From positions 1 through 46,885 of the forward strand of contig JAQBWV010000017.1 in the NCBI GenBank assembly GCA_027624335.1: a stretch of DNA of 46,885 nt, given 5' to 3'. The first letter of the stretch is position 1, and each line of letters opens with the position of its first letter. The notes under the pieces are model-generated. The model did not search any database and was not told the origin of the DNA. It was given only the letters and a program-made list of their open reading frames with translations. The translations under genes and the position numbers were made by a program. Origin of the DNA: Planctomycetota bacterium (lineage in GTDB: Bacteria; Planctomycetota; Planctomycetia; Planctomycetales; Planctomycetaceae). Shown here piece after piece: positions 18,476 to 25,409 of this stretch.

Positions 18476-21079
18476 ATGAATCGTCTCAAGCGTCATTTAA
18501 TCCTGCTGTGTTTCGCGGTCTCCCTGTTGTCTGCTCATGCGATGGCGCAAGAGCACCCGGATCGAGTCGTCCACGACGGCGTGCCTCAGGGAAAGGTCAC
18601 ATCAGGACAGTTCACCGACAGCCAGATGTTTCCGGGAACGCGACGCGACTTCAGCGTCTACGTGCCGGCTCAGTACAAAGCTGATAAGCCGGCCGGACTG
18701 ATGGTGTTCATGGACGGCAGTGGCTACGCGAATCCGAAGGGCTCTTTTCGAGTCCCCGTTGTGTTCGACAATCTGATTCACAAGAAGGCGATGCCGGTCA
18801 CCATTGCCGTGTTCGTGAATCCAGGCACGATTCCCGCGACAGCGCCGGGAGCTAGAGATCGCAGCAATCGCTCGTTCGAGTACGACTCGCTGGATGATCG
18901 CTACGCGACATTTCTGGTCAATGAATTCCTGCCTGTCGCGCTGCAGGATCTGAATGTTTCGACGGATCCTGCTCAGCGAGCTGTCTGCGGAATTTCGTCC
19001 AGCGGAATCTGTGCCTTCACCGTCGCCTGGGAGAAGCCAGACCAGTTCGGCAAGGTGCTCAGCCACATCGGCAGCTTTACTAATATCCGAGGCGGCTGGG
19101 AAATTCCCGGACTGGTTCGCAAGTCGAAGCCCGAGCCGAAAGCCATCAAAGTCTACCTGCAGGACGGTCGAGACGACCTCAACAACCTGCATGGGAACTG
19201 GCCGCTGGGCAATCAGGATCTGGCAGCCGCTCTGCAGTTTGCCGGCTACACCTACAAACTCGAAATGACCGACGGCGGCCATAGCGGCAAGTGGGGCGGT
19301 GAAGCATTGCCCGAGGCTCTGAAATGGTTGTGGGGTAACAATGCTGAATCCACCAATATCCCTATCGTTAACACCAAACCCGAATGGAAGCCGCATCCGG
19401 ATGCGGTCGTCGTCGAAGACGTTCCCAGGGGCACGGTCGAAAAAATGGAGCCGTGGGAATCGACGATTTTTCCTGGCACGATTCGCGACTGGTCCATCTA
19501 CGTGCCCGCTCAATACAAGGCCGAACAGCCTGCCGCACTGATGGTGTTTCAGGACGGCGAAGGGATGCGGAACCTCAACGGTCGCTGGCGCATTCCCACA
19601 GTGTTCGACAACCTGATCGCTCGCGGAGATATGCCGCACACGATCGCCGTCTTCATCAATCCGGGCCACGACAAATCGAAACCGCGACAGAACGGCAAGC
19701 ACTCCAATCGAGGTTTTGAATACGACAGTCTGGGCGATCGTTATGTCCGCTTCCTGCTGGAAGAAATCATCCCGGAAGTGAAGAAGAATTACACGATCTC
19801 TGACGATCCCGAGATGCACGCCATTGGCGGTTCCAGCTCCGGAGCAATCTGCGCCTTCACGGCGGCGTGGGAGCGGACGGGCTTCTTCCGCAAGGTGTAT
19901 TCCAGCGTCGGCAGCTTCACGAATCTTCGAGGTGGCAACATCTACCCGGCTCTGGTTCGCAAGACCGAACCAAAACCCATTCGCGTCTACATGGCCGACA
20001 CCAGCGGCGACGTCGATAACGCTTTCGGAAGCTGGCCGTGGGCCAATCAACGCATGGCGTCAGCTCTGTCCTACATGGGCTACGACACGCGCTTCGACTG
20101 GGCTGAAGGCTACGCGCACAACGCCGACTTCGGCGGCTCACGTTTTCCCGACGCGATGAAGTGGCTGTGGCGCAAGGAAACGCACACTCCGATGCTCAAC
20201 ACCAGCGGAGATCTCGGCGGCGACCTGACGCTGCTGAACTTGTTGATTCACGGCGAGAACTGGGAACTCGTCGCTGAGGATCTGGGTTTTGCCGACGCTC
20301 TGTGTGCTGACAAAGACGGCAATCTTTACTTCTGCGACATGAAGGCTCCCGCTGTGATCCGCATCAGCGCGGCCGATGGCACGCGAACCGAGATCACCAA
20401 AGAATCTGTCAGCGGTCTGGAATTCAGTCCGGACGGTTCACTGTTGTACGCGTGCCAGGGATCAAAGAACCGCGTCATCTCGATTAACCCGACCACCGGC
20501 GAAGTGAAGACCGTGGCCGAAGGCGTGAAACCCAATGATCTGGCTGTCACCAAAGACGGCTTCATCCTGATCACTGAAACCGGAGCCCAACAGGTCACTC
20601 GGATCAACCCGCAGACTGGCGAAGTCACCCCGGTCGACACAGGCATCACCAAACCCAACGGTATCGCGTTGTCCAACGACGGCGGCACTCTGGCTGTTTC
20701 CGATTACGGCGGGACGCACACGTGGACATTCCGAGTCAACGCCAGCGGGGACCTGGACGCAAAAATGCCAACCATGGCGATGCGACTGCGCATCGACCCG
20801 AAAGGCGAGTTCCGCTTCAACGAGCCGCCGCCATACGTGCTTGTCGCCAAAGGCGATGGCATGGCCGTCGACAAAGCCGGCCGCTACTACGTGACCAGCG
20901 ATCTGGGAGTCCAAGTCTTCGACCCCACCGGCCGCCCCTGTGGAGTGCTCCCCAAAGTCGACGACGACCAGCCACTCACAACGTGCATGCTCGCGGGCCC
21001 CGACCACAGCACTCTCTACATCGCCCACGGCAAGAGGATCTACCGCCGTAAGCTGACCGTCGGGAAACCCAAGCGGTGA
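18476..21079 (+). CDS. Tandem esterase-D-like hydrolase fused to an SMP-30/gluconolactonase-like propeller
   Basis: An 867-residue exported protein (signal ending AMAQ). Residues about 45-285 and 310-565 are two copies of one enterochelin-esterase/esterase-D-like alpha/beta hydrolase domain, alike along most of their length (FPGTRRDFSVYVPAQYKA versus FPGTIRDWSIYVPAQYKA). The nucleophile motif is GISSSG in copy one (Ser174) and GSSSG in copy two (Ser454). His candidates lie in DGGHSGKW and EGYAHNAD. Residues about 580-867 form an SMP-30/gluconolactonase/LRE-type six-bladed propeller (LGFADALCADKDGNLYF, VKPNDLAVTKDG, TKPNGIALSNDGG). It probably hydrolyses esters, and perhaps lactones, on carbohydrates. 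The 287-base gap from the DUF1552 gene holds nothing recognised. Confidence 0.88.
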   Translation: MNRLKRHLILLCFAVSLLSAHAMAQEHPDRVVHDGVPQGKVTSGQFTDSQMFPGTRRDFSVYVPAQYKADKPAGLMVFMDGSGYANPKGSFRVPVVFDNLIHKKAMPVTIAVFVNPGTIPATAPGARDRSNRSFEYDSLDDRYATFLVNEFLPVALQDLNVSTDPAQRAVCGISSSGICAFTVAWEKPDQFGKVLSHIGSFTNIRGGWEIPGLVRKSKPEPKAIKVYLQDGRDDLNNLHGNWPLGNQDLAAALQFAGYTYKLEMTDGGHSGKWGGEALPEALKWLWGNNAESTNIPIVNTKPEWKPHPDAVVVEDVPRGTVEKMEPWESTIFPGTIRDWSIYVPAQYKAEQPAALMVFQDGEGMRNLNGRWRIPTVFDNLIARGDMPHTIAVFINPGHDKSKPRQNGKHSNRGFEYDSLGDRYVRFLLEEIIPEVKKNYTISDDPEMHAIGGSSSGAICAFTAAWERTGFFRKVYSSVGSFTNLRGGNIYPALVRKTEPKPIRVYMADTSGDVDNAFGSWPWANQRMASALSYMGYDTRFDWAEGYAHNADFGGSRFPDAMKWLWRKETHTPMLNTSGDLGGDLTLLNLLIHGENWELVAEDLGFADALCADKDGNLYFCDMKAPAVIRISAADGTRTEITKESVSGLEFSPDGSLLYACQGSKNRVISINPTTGEVKTVAEGVKPNDLAVTKDGFILITETGAQQVTRINPQTGEVTPVDTGITKPNGIALSNDGGTLAVSDYGGTHTWTFRVNASGDLDAKMPTMAMRLRIDPKGEFRFNEPPPYVLVAKGDGMAVDKAGRYYVTSDLGVQVFDPTGRPCGVLPKVDDDQPLTTCMLAGPDHSTLYIAHGKRIYRRKLTVGKPKR

Positions 21080-21089
21080 GGATGATTGA

Positions 21090-21539
21090 GTGCTGTCGTT
21101 CTTCTACATCCACAACGGTCGTTTCATGCCCCTTCACCAGAGGGAATTGAAGAGCGGTGAATCAAGGGCTGGCAGGAGAAGACGGTGGCACCTGGCGTGT
21201 CTGGGGCTGGGCATTGCGGCCTGGGGACAGTCTGCGATCTGGGGAACTCGTGACATTCAGGAGTTTTGGAAAGCAGAATCTCTTGATGGCGTCACGAAAG
21301 AAGTGGTTATCGTTGACGACGCGCGTACAGCCAGAGAAATGGCGAAACGCGGAATTGATGCTCCGCACTGGCTGTACGTCGGAAACCCTGGTTCACCATT
21401 TCCGATGGTCGTCAGTGTTGATACCGACTTCACACGCAGTGACATCTGGTGGTCGCCACGACGGCTTTACTTTTTCTGGTGTTGCGGACTGCACTCGAAG
21501 GAGCCGATCTGTTCGCGAGTACTCGACGAAGATTTGTAA
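21090..21539 (+). CDS. Hypothetical protein with one N-terminal membrane segment
   Basis: A 149-residue frame starting at GTG 21090, eleven bases after the previous stop and eight bases after a GAGG that overlaps that stop; ATG 21126 is an alternative. An Arg-rich stretch (RRRRW) precedes a hydrophobic segment at about residues 34-52 (LACLGLGIAAWGQSAIWG), suggesting a single membrane anchor with positive-inside orientation. The soluble part includes EVVIVDDARTAREMAKRG and ends with FFWCCGL. I recognise no family. It appears translationally linked to the esterase-propeller gene. Confidence 0.5.
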   Translation: MLSFFYIHNGRFMPLHQRELKSGESRAGRRRRWHLACLGLGIAAWGQSAIWGTRDIQEFWKAESLDGVTKEVVIVDDARTAREMAKRGIDAPHWLYVGNPGSPFPMVVSVDTDFTRSDIWWSPRRLYFFWCCGLHSKEPICSRVLDEDL

Positions 21540-21545
21540 GGAACA

Positions 21546-21632
21546 GTAGGCCGGATCAAGCGAAGCGAAGCTCCGGCAACATTGAGCGTGGACTACCGGA
21601 ACGTCGTCGCTGCGCTCCCTGGTCCGGCCCAC
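21546..21632. repeat. Imperfect inverted-repeat element with GGCCGGA arms
   Basis: The left arm GTAGGCCGGA (21546-21555) and the right arm TCCGGCCCAC (21623-21632) are inverted with one mismatch. The similarity extends inward (ATCAAGCGAAGC against the complement of CGCTGCGCTCCCTGG) with gaps. Each arm has its own smaller hairpin (GCCGGA...TCCGGC at 21550-21574). This resembles REP/MITE-like intergenic repeats. No other copy was found in the window. Confidence 0.5.
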
Positions 21633-21674
21633 TTCACTGTCGAGGAACCGAAGCGGTAATCTGTAGGACCGGCT

Positions 21675-21719
21675 CCTACCGGTCGACACATTGGCAGACG
21701 TCGATTCGACCGGTGGAGG
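21675..21719. repeat. Inverted repeat CTACCGGTCGA/TCGACCGGTGG
   Basis: The segment CCTACCGGTCGA (21675-21686) is repeated in inverted form at 21706-21719 (TCGACCGGTGGAGG), with a single mismatch and a loop of about 19 bases. It lies between the hypothetical gene and the AAA ATPase. Confidence 0.5.
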
Positions 21720-21769
21720 CTGGCCCTGCTCGGCTGGCAGATCGTGGAATGTGTCGTGGATTACATTTG

Positions 21770-21792
21770 CGCTGCTGGCCAAGCCAGCAGCG
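21770..21792. terminator. Perfect 10-bp hairpin, possible terminator or repeat remnant
   Basis: CGCTGCTGGC pairs perfectly with GCCAGCAGCG around a three-base CAA loop. No T-run follows on the plus strand, so intrinsic termination would be weak. It is the third inverted repeat in the 21540-21956 intergenic stretch, which otherwise holds no credible gene. Confidence 0.45.
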
Positions 21793-21956
21793 ACAGCTCA
21801 CGCTCGCAACAACTCAGAAAATAGTTCCCGCTGTCTTTACTGCTTTACGGACTCATCGACGGCTGTCAGAATTATTTCCATTCATATATGGAGACTGAGC
21901 CGAAGAGACTGTCTCGCTATGATTAGAGTTTGTTGCGTCCTGTTGGGAGTTCTTCC

Positions 21957-22919
21957 GTGCTGACTAATCTGTCGATCAAAGGCTTTCGCTGCTTCCGTGA
22001 ACTGGAAGTTCCTCTAAAGCCACTCACGGTGCTGATTGGACCAAACGACACTGGGAAGTCATCGTTTCTGGAAGCCTTGAAGCTACTCGGCCCTTTTAAT
22101 CCGAAGGTGATTTCAGAAATCGATTTTTTCCGGTCGAGTACAAAGTTTGACATCACAGCAGAAACTGGATCATCACAACAAATTGAACTCAGTGCGGAGC
22201 GTTCGAATAATTCACAGTTTCCCTTTAAGCAGACAAAGGCACTTCAGCCGCATCAAATTCAGCAGTTTCAACTGCCAAACGCTGGCGTGGCTACTCGATG
22301 TGCAGGCTTTGGAACCAATGAGCGGAGTTTCCTTGACCTGAAGACCGACGGCAGCCGTGTCGCAGCGCTTCTGGATCACATCCTTCGAAGTGATCTGAGC
22401 CGATACCTGCAGTTTCGTGATGCTCTGAAAGAACTGGTTCCCGGTCTGGAAGACATCGCCATAGAAACTCCCGATCCGCAATCAAGAGAGATTTATCTAA
22501 TTCTTGATCGTGGGTTCCGGATCCCTGCCGACCGGGCATCTGCCGGAGTTCGACTGCTGTTGTTCTTCCTCGCGTTGACCTTTCACCCAACACCGCCGGA
22601 CATCGTGTTACTGGAAGAACCGGAAACCGGGATGCATCCACGGCGGCTGGCAGAGGTGATGGAACTTCTGCGGAAGCTGACACAGGGCGAACTGGGCGGG
22701 CATCCAGCTCAGGTGATTCTGACAACACACTCACCCTACCTGCTGGACCTGGTCGATCTCGAAACCGATCAGGTACTCGTGTTTCAGCGGGAAGCAGACG
22801 GCAACCGGACGGCGACACCAGCAAACGCAGAACGCATCCGCGAATTCTTCGACGGGTTCCTGCTCGGCGAAGTCTGGTTTAATGAGCAGGAAATCGGACT
22901 GCTGGGTGAGGCGGTGTAA
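21957..22919 (+). CDS. AAA family ATPase (SMC/OLD-like, AAA_15/AAA_21 type)
   Basis: A 320-residue ABC-type ATPase. Start GTG 21957 follows GGGAG by seven bases. The protein opens LTNLSIKGFRCFRELEVPL, the usual start of OLD/RecF-like ATPases, then Walker A GPNDTGKSS (residues 28-36). A signature-like ASAGVRLL lies at about 194-201, Walker B with catalytic Glu in DIVLLEEPETGMHP (215-228), and a switch His in TTHSP (258). The central helical region is short. Its stop codon overlaps the start of the next gene (TAATG), so the two are translationally coupled. ATPases of this type pair with TOPRIM-like proteins in defence systems such as PARIS, AbiL and OLD/Gabija. That role here is inference from the pairing and context. 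Confidence 0.88.
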   Translation: MLTNLSIKGFRCFRELEVPLKPLTVLIGPNDTGKSSFLEALKLLGPFNPKVISEIDFFRSSTKFDITAETGSSQQIELSAERSNNSQFPFKQTKALQPHQIQQFQLPNAGVATRCAGFGTNERSFLDLKTDGSRVAALLDHILRSDLSRYLQFRDALKELVPGLEDIAIETPDPQSREIYLILDRGFRIPADRASAGVRLLLFFLALTFHPTPPDIVLLEEPETGMHPRRLAEVMELLRKLTQGELGGHPAQVILTTHSPYLLDLVDLETDQVLVFQREADGNRTATPANAERIREFFDGFLLGEVWFNEQEIGLLGEAV

Positions 22920-23494
22920 TGAAACTGCTCTTTGTCGCCGACGGGCCTCGCGACGCCGCATCACTGCCGGGTCTGGTCCGAAGCATTCTGGAAAGAGAAA
23001 TACAAGCTGAGTTTACGCAGTGGGCTCATCTCCGTACTGGTGGACGCGGATACGAACGAAAGCTGAAATTCGCGGCGGCTCAAACTCGCAGCCGTGGCCT
23101 GAACGGTTTGATCGCCGTTGTTGACCAGGACCGCGATCGGCGCAATGAACGACGCAAGTCACTTACCAACGCGAGACAGGAACTAGCGGATAGTGGAAAG
23201 TTCGTTGCCATTGCCGTGGGAGTCGCCATTCCGCATGTTGATGCTTGGCTGCTTGACGATGTGGCGGCAGTCCGGACAGGACTCCACTTACCGGTTGAGA
23301 CTGTGATTCCGAGTGCCGGAAAGGCGAAGTACCCGAAAGACGACCTCGACCAGCTCATTCAACAGAGCGACTTCAAAGAGGTCAGCAAAGCTCTCGAATC
23401 GATCTCTGCGCAGGTGCAGGAAGGTCGCTGCCAGAACGCCGATAAGACCGGCTTTCGTGACTTCGCCACAGACTGTCGACGTGAGCTTAAGTAG
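22919..23494 (+). CDS. TOPRIM-like DUF4276-type protein, partner of the AAA ATPase
   Basis: A 191-residue protein whose ATG shares a base with the upstream stop. It starts MKLLFVADGPRD, like the first acidic motif of TOPRIM folds (usually E/D-G-x-x-D). It then has LIAVVDQDRD (Asp69, Asp71, Asp73), matching the DxD motif, and a later AIPHVDAWLLDD, typical of DUF4276-like proteins (usually an E/D-A-W motif). These acidic residues could bind a metal for nuclease or nucleotidyl chemistry. The C-terminus is helical and Lys/Arg-rich. Known analogues are the small TOPRIM/RloB-like partners in two-gene anti-phage systems. The first acidic position is Asp where Glu is more common. Confidence 0.75.
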   Translation: MKLLFVADGPRDAASLPGLVRSILEREIQAEFTQWAHLRTGGRGYERKLKFAAAQTRSRGLNGLIAVVDQDRDRRNERRKSLTNARQELADSGKFVAIAVGVAIPHVDAWLLDDVAAVRTGLHLPVETVIPSAGKAKYPKDDLDQLIQQSDFKEVSKALESISAQVQEGRCQNADKTGFRDFATDCRRELK

Positions 23495-23804
23495 CAGGCA
23501 ACGGTGACGACTTGTGGCCTGTTGCTGAAGGTTCAGGATATTTCATTAACAGCTCGCAATGAATCAGTCACGACATCCTTCATCTGTAAGTGAATGATGG
23601 AACGCCCTGTCCCTCCGTGACTTGGTCTGAATGTCTGGGCCATCTGCGTGCGGTTCGCTGATGGAGCAACGCAGAGTCTGCCGCATGCCTCGCAGGTGGC
23701 TGATCTTCACTGGCAGGTCGTGGATTCGGTCGTCATCTTCATTCGTATTGTTGAGCAGGCCAGCCACGCCAACTTGCCGGTACGATTGAATTCAGGGGCA
23801 TGCT
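23495..23804. other. Intergenic region after the ATPase/TOPRIM pair
   Basis: About 310 bases with no credible gene; short frames on both strands look random. A weak inverted pair (AGGCAAC near 23496 and GTTGC near 23520) follows the stop codon of the TOPRIM-like gene and might serve as a terminator, but it is not convincing. Confidence 0.35.
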
Positions 23805-24251
23805 ATGACGAAACCGAAGCCGGAACCGATTGCTATAGAACAACTGCCGGAACTCGCGGCGGCTGTTATCCGGGATGACCATTTCCCGTACCTCGCGACG
23901 ATCGACGGCGAGCAACTGCGGTTGTGACTGGTGTCGCCTGTGCGGACGGATGGATTCACCGTGTACGTCGCCAATCTGCGGAGTTATCACAAGACCGCCG
24001 AACTGCAGGCCAATCCGCGTTGTGAATTGTGCTACCTAGCGAGCAATCACGATCAGGTCCGCATCACCGGGCTTGCCGAATTCGTGACGGAGCGTGACGT
24101 GCTGCAGGAGATCTGGGACGCGAATCCTCTGATGCGGCAGTATCTCGGGTCGATCGATAATCCCGAGTTGATTCTCTATCGCATCGTGCCGAACGGCGTA
24201 CGGTTCATGCGCGAGTGGGCACTCGAATATCACAACGTGCCAATGCAGTGA
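23805..24251 (+). pseudogene. Pyridoxamine 5'-phosphate oxidase-family protein interrupted by TGA
   Basis: A full-length family frame of about 148 codons runs from ATG 23805 to the stop at 24249-24251, broken only by TGA at 23925-23927 (codon 41). Before it is DDHFPYLATIDGEQLRL and after it LVSPVRTDGFTVYVANLRS, so alignment continues without a gap. Relatives have Arg at this point (REP/RP-VSPV type), which a single C-to-T change from CGA would abolish. Later family features are HKTAELQANPRCELCY and DQVRITGLAEF. The family binds FMN or heme in a split beta-barrel. A second start (GTG 23931) would give a truncated 106-residue product without the first strands. It could also be a sequencing error. 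Confidence 0.72.
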
Positions 24252-24267
24252 CGCAGGTCCGATTCGT

Positions 24268-24466
24268 GTGAAGTGTCGAGCGTGTTCGAAAGTACTGGCG
24301 GTCAAACACAGCGCCGCCGGAAAGACGCTCAAGTGTTCTGAGTGCGGCCGCGTACCGTGACGCTGTCTTTGAGAAGGCGATCAAACAGATCGATTCGCGT
24401 CAGTTCCCGTATTACATCCCGTCCGCGTCGGGTCAGCAGTCACTGCCAGGCCTGACGGTTTACTAA
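24268..24466 (+). pseudogene. Zinc-ribbon protein remnant, frameshifted
   Basis: From GTG 24268 to TGA 24358-24360 the frame reads VKCRACSKVLAVKHSAAGKT then LKCSECGRVP, a CxxC...CxxC zinc ribbon common at the front of planctomycete proteins. It stops immediately, but the +1 frame continues with DAVFEKAIKQIDSRQFPYY and ends at TAA 24464-24466 after a further 16 residues. The two pieces most likely belong to one gene broken by a one-base indel near 24358. The original function is unknown. Confidence 0.4.
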
Positions 24467-24488
24467 TGCGCGGATGTCGGTACTCGGT

Positions 24489-24506
24489 AAGTAGCTGGCG
24501 CTACTT
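24489..24506. terminator. Hairpin between convergent small genes
   Basis: AAGTAGC pairs with GCTACTT around a TGGC loop. It sits between the zinc-ribbon remnant and the 3' end of the convergent minus-strand small gene, with a TTCTTT run on the plus-strand side at 24515-24520, so it may act in both directions. Confidence 0.45.
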
Positions 24507-24518
24507 GCTGCTCGTTCT

Positions 24519-24755
24519 TTAAGTATGGTGAGCGTTTGCCTCATCCGTGGCTTGCTCGTCATGCGGGATGTAAAGCATGCTCAGCTGGTCGAGGGTTTCC
24601 CGCAGAGCATCCGCGTAACCGTCGTGGTACTTCCGGTCACACTCGCTCTCGAAGATGTTGCGGCCGCGATCGACTTCCTGGCCAAAAGCGGTCGATTCGG
24701 ACTCGTGAACTTTCACCAGAGCCGAGAGTCGTTCAACAAGCTGTGCAAGTTCCAT
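24519..24755 (-). CDS. Small acidic hypothetical protein
   Basis: A 78-residue protein from ATG 24755, preceded on the minus strand by AGGAGA at good spacing, which fixes this start inside a longer open frame. The sequence begins MELAQLVERLSALVKV, has many Glu/Asp and Leu residues consistent with helices (ADALRETLDQLSML), and ends with an acidic and His-rich tail. I recognise no family. It lies 64 bases downstream of the ribbon-helix-helix-like gene on the same strand and may be its partner. Confidence 0.6.
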   Translation of the reverse strand: MELAQLVERLSALVKVHESESTAFGQEVDRGRNIFESECDRKYHDGYADALRETLDQLSMLYIPHDEQATDEANAHHT

Positions 24756-24819
24756 GGGATTCTCCTGGTTGTTAATTCGGCAACGAGAATCAGGACGAGC
24801 AGACACAGCTCGCTGCGAT

Positions 24820-25134
24820 TCATGTGCTGCGCATCGACTTTGTTGTGGACGGTTCGAGATTGTTGAGTTCTTCCTCCGTTGCCTGCCGAATCTGTTCGAT
24901 AATCTCTTCGGAGGAGATGATCTTCGGCGTACCCTGACCCCACGCTGGCGGAACCGAAAGTTCGCCATTGTCGATCAGCATATGCACGGCAGTCCGAACG
25001 AAATCGCTGAATGACTGTTCGCCACGAACGAGGTCCACCCGCTCGACCCAGTCTCGAGGCCAGCGAATCAGCTTCGGTACAAGGTCCGTGTCCTTTGTCT
25101 CTGTCACTACGTCCTGCTTCTGGCTTCCTGCCAT
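24820..25134 (-). CDS. Ribbon-helix-helix-like DNA-binding protein
   Basis: A 104-residue protein from ATG 25134, with AAGGAG five bases upstream. Residues about 17-55 (LVPKLIRWPRDWVERVDLVR followed by GEQSFSDFVRTAVHMLI) look like a short beta strand, a helix, a turn with SFSDFVR, and a second helix, the layout of ribbon-helix-helix regulators and antitoxins. The C-terminal half is acidic (SSEEIIEQIRQATEEELN), as in many antitoxins. Three near-identical partially palindromic sites lie just upstream, so autorepression is a reasonable inference. The downstream 78-residue gene does not resemble a known toxin. Confidence 0.65.
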   Translation of the reverse strand: MAGSQKQDVVTETKDTDLVPKLIRWPRDWVERVDLVRGEQSFSDFVRTAVHMLIDNGELSVPPAWGQGTPKIISSEEIIEQIRQATEEELNNLEPSTTKSMRST

Positions 25135-25159
25135 GACTGCTCCTTTTCGATTCGCGAGT

Positions 25160-25220
25160 GAGATATCTCTTAGATCGGCAACTCTCCGCCGAAAGAGTTA
25201 TCTCTTTCGAGAGCTATCTC
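25160..25220. promoter_or_regulatory. Three operator-like GAGNTATCTC repeats
   Basis: GAGATATCTC (25160-25169), GAGTTATCTC (25195-25204) and GAGCTATCTC (25211-25220) differ only at the fourth base. The first is a perfect palindrome, and the second and third are embedded in longer inverted stretches (AAAGAG...CTCTTT; GAGAG...CTCTC). They lie 26-86 bases upstream of the regulator gene on its promoter side and between it and the divergent NfeD gene. This fits cooperative binding by a small dimeric regulator. Confidence 0.65.
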
Positions 25221-25409
25221 TCATTTTCTCCGAAATCGTGATCCGACGCGGCGGTTCCTCGGAATGCCAGCCTGCGTTTGCAGCCCCGCTTGCAATGCCC
25301 GGAATCTGCACGAAACAATGCAGGCTAATCTCAGCAAGTGCTGAACCATGCTGTGAGCAGGTCGTTGCAGGATCCTGTCACGACCGTTCCCTGTGTTTGA
25401 GGCTTTCTG

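Noticed and set aside
18602..20050. 482-codon minus-strand frame opposite the esterase fusion
   Set aside because: It lies wholly under a well-supported gene and its sequence looks like a codon-bias shadow.
21157..21549. 130-codon frame overlapping the hypothetical protein at 21090
   Set aside because: It overlaps in another frame, has less protein-like composition, and lacks the ribosome site that supports the 21090 frame.
21957..23494. Assignment to Gabija
   Set aside because: Gabija fuses ATPase and TOPRIM in GajA and pairs it with a UvrD-like helicase GajB, which is absent here.
23925..23927. TGA as a selenocysteine or recoded codon
   Set aside because: Relatives carry Arg, not Cys, at this place, no clear downstream stem-loop of SECIS type was seen, and other decayed genes lie nearby.
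24519..25134. Firm toxin-antitoxin call for the two small minus-strand genes
   Set aside because: Only the regulator-like half is recognisable; the 78-residue partner has no toxin motif, so the pair is left as a regulator plus hypothetical.
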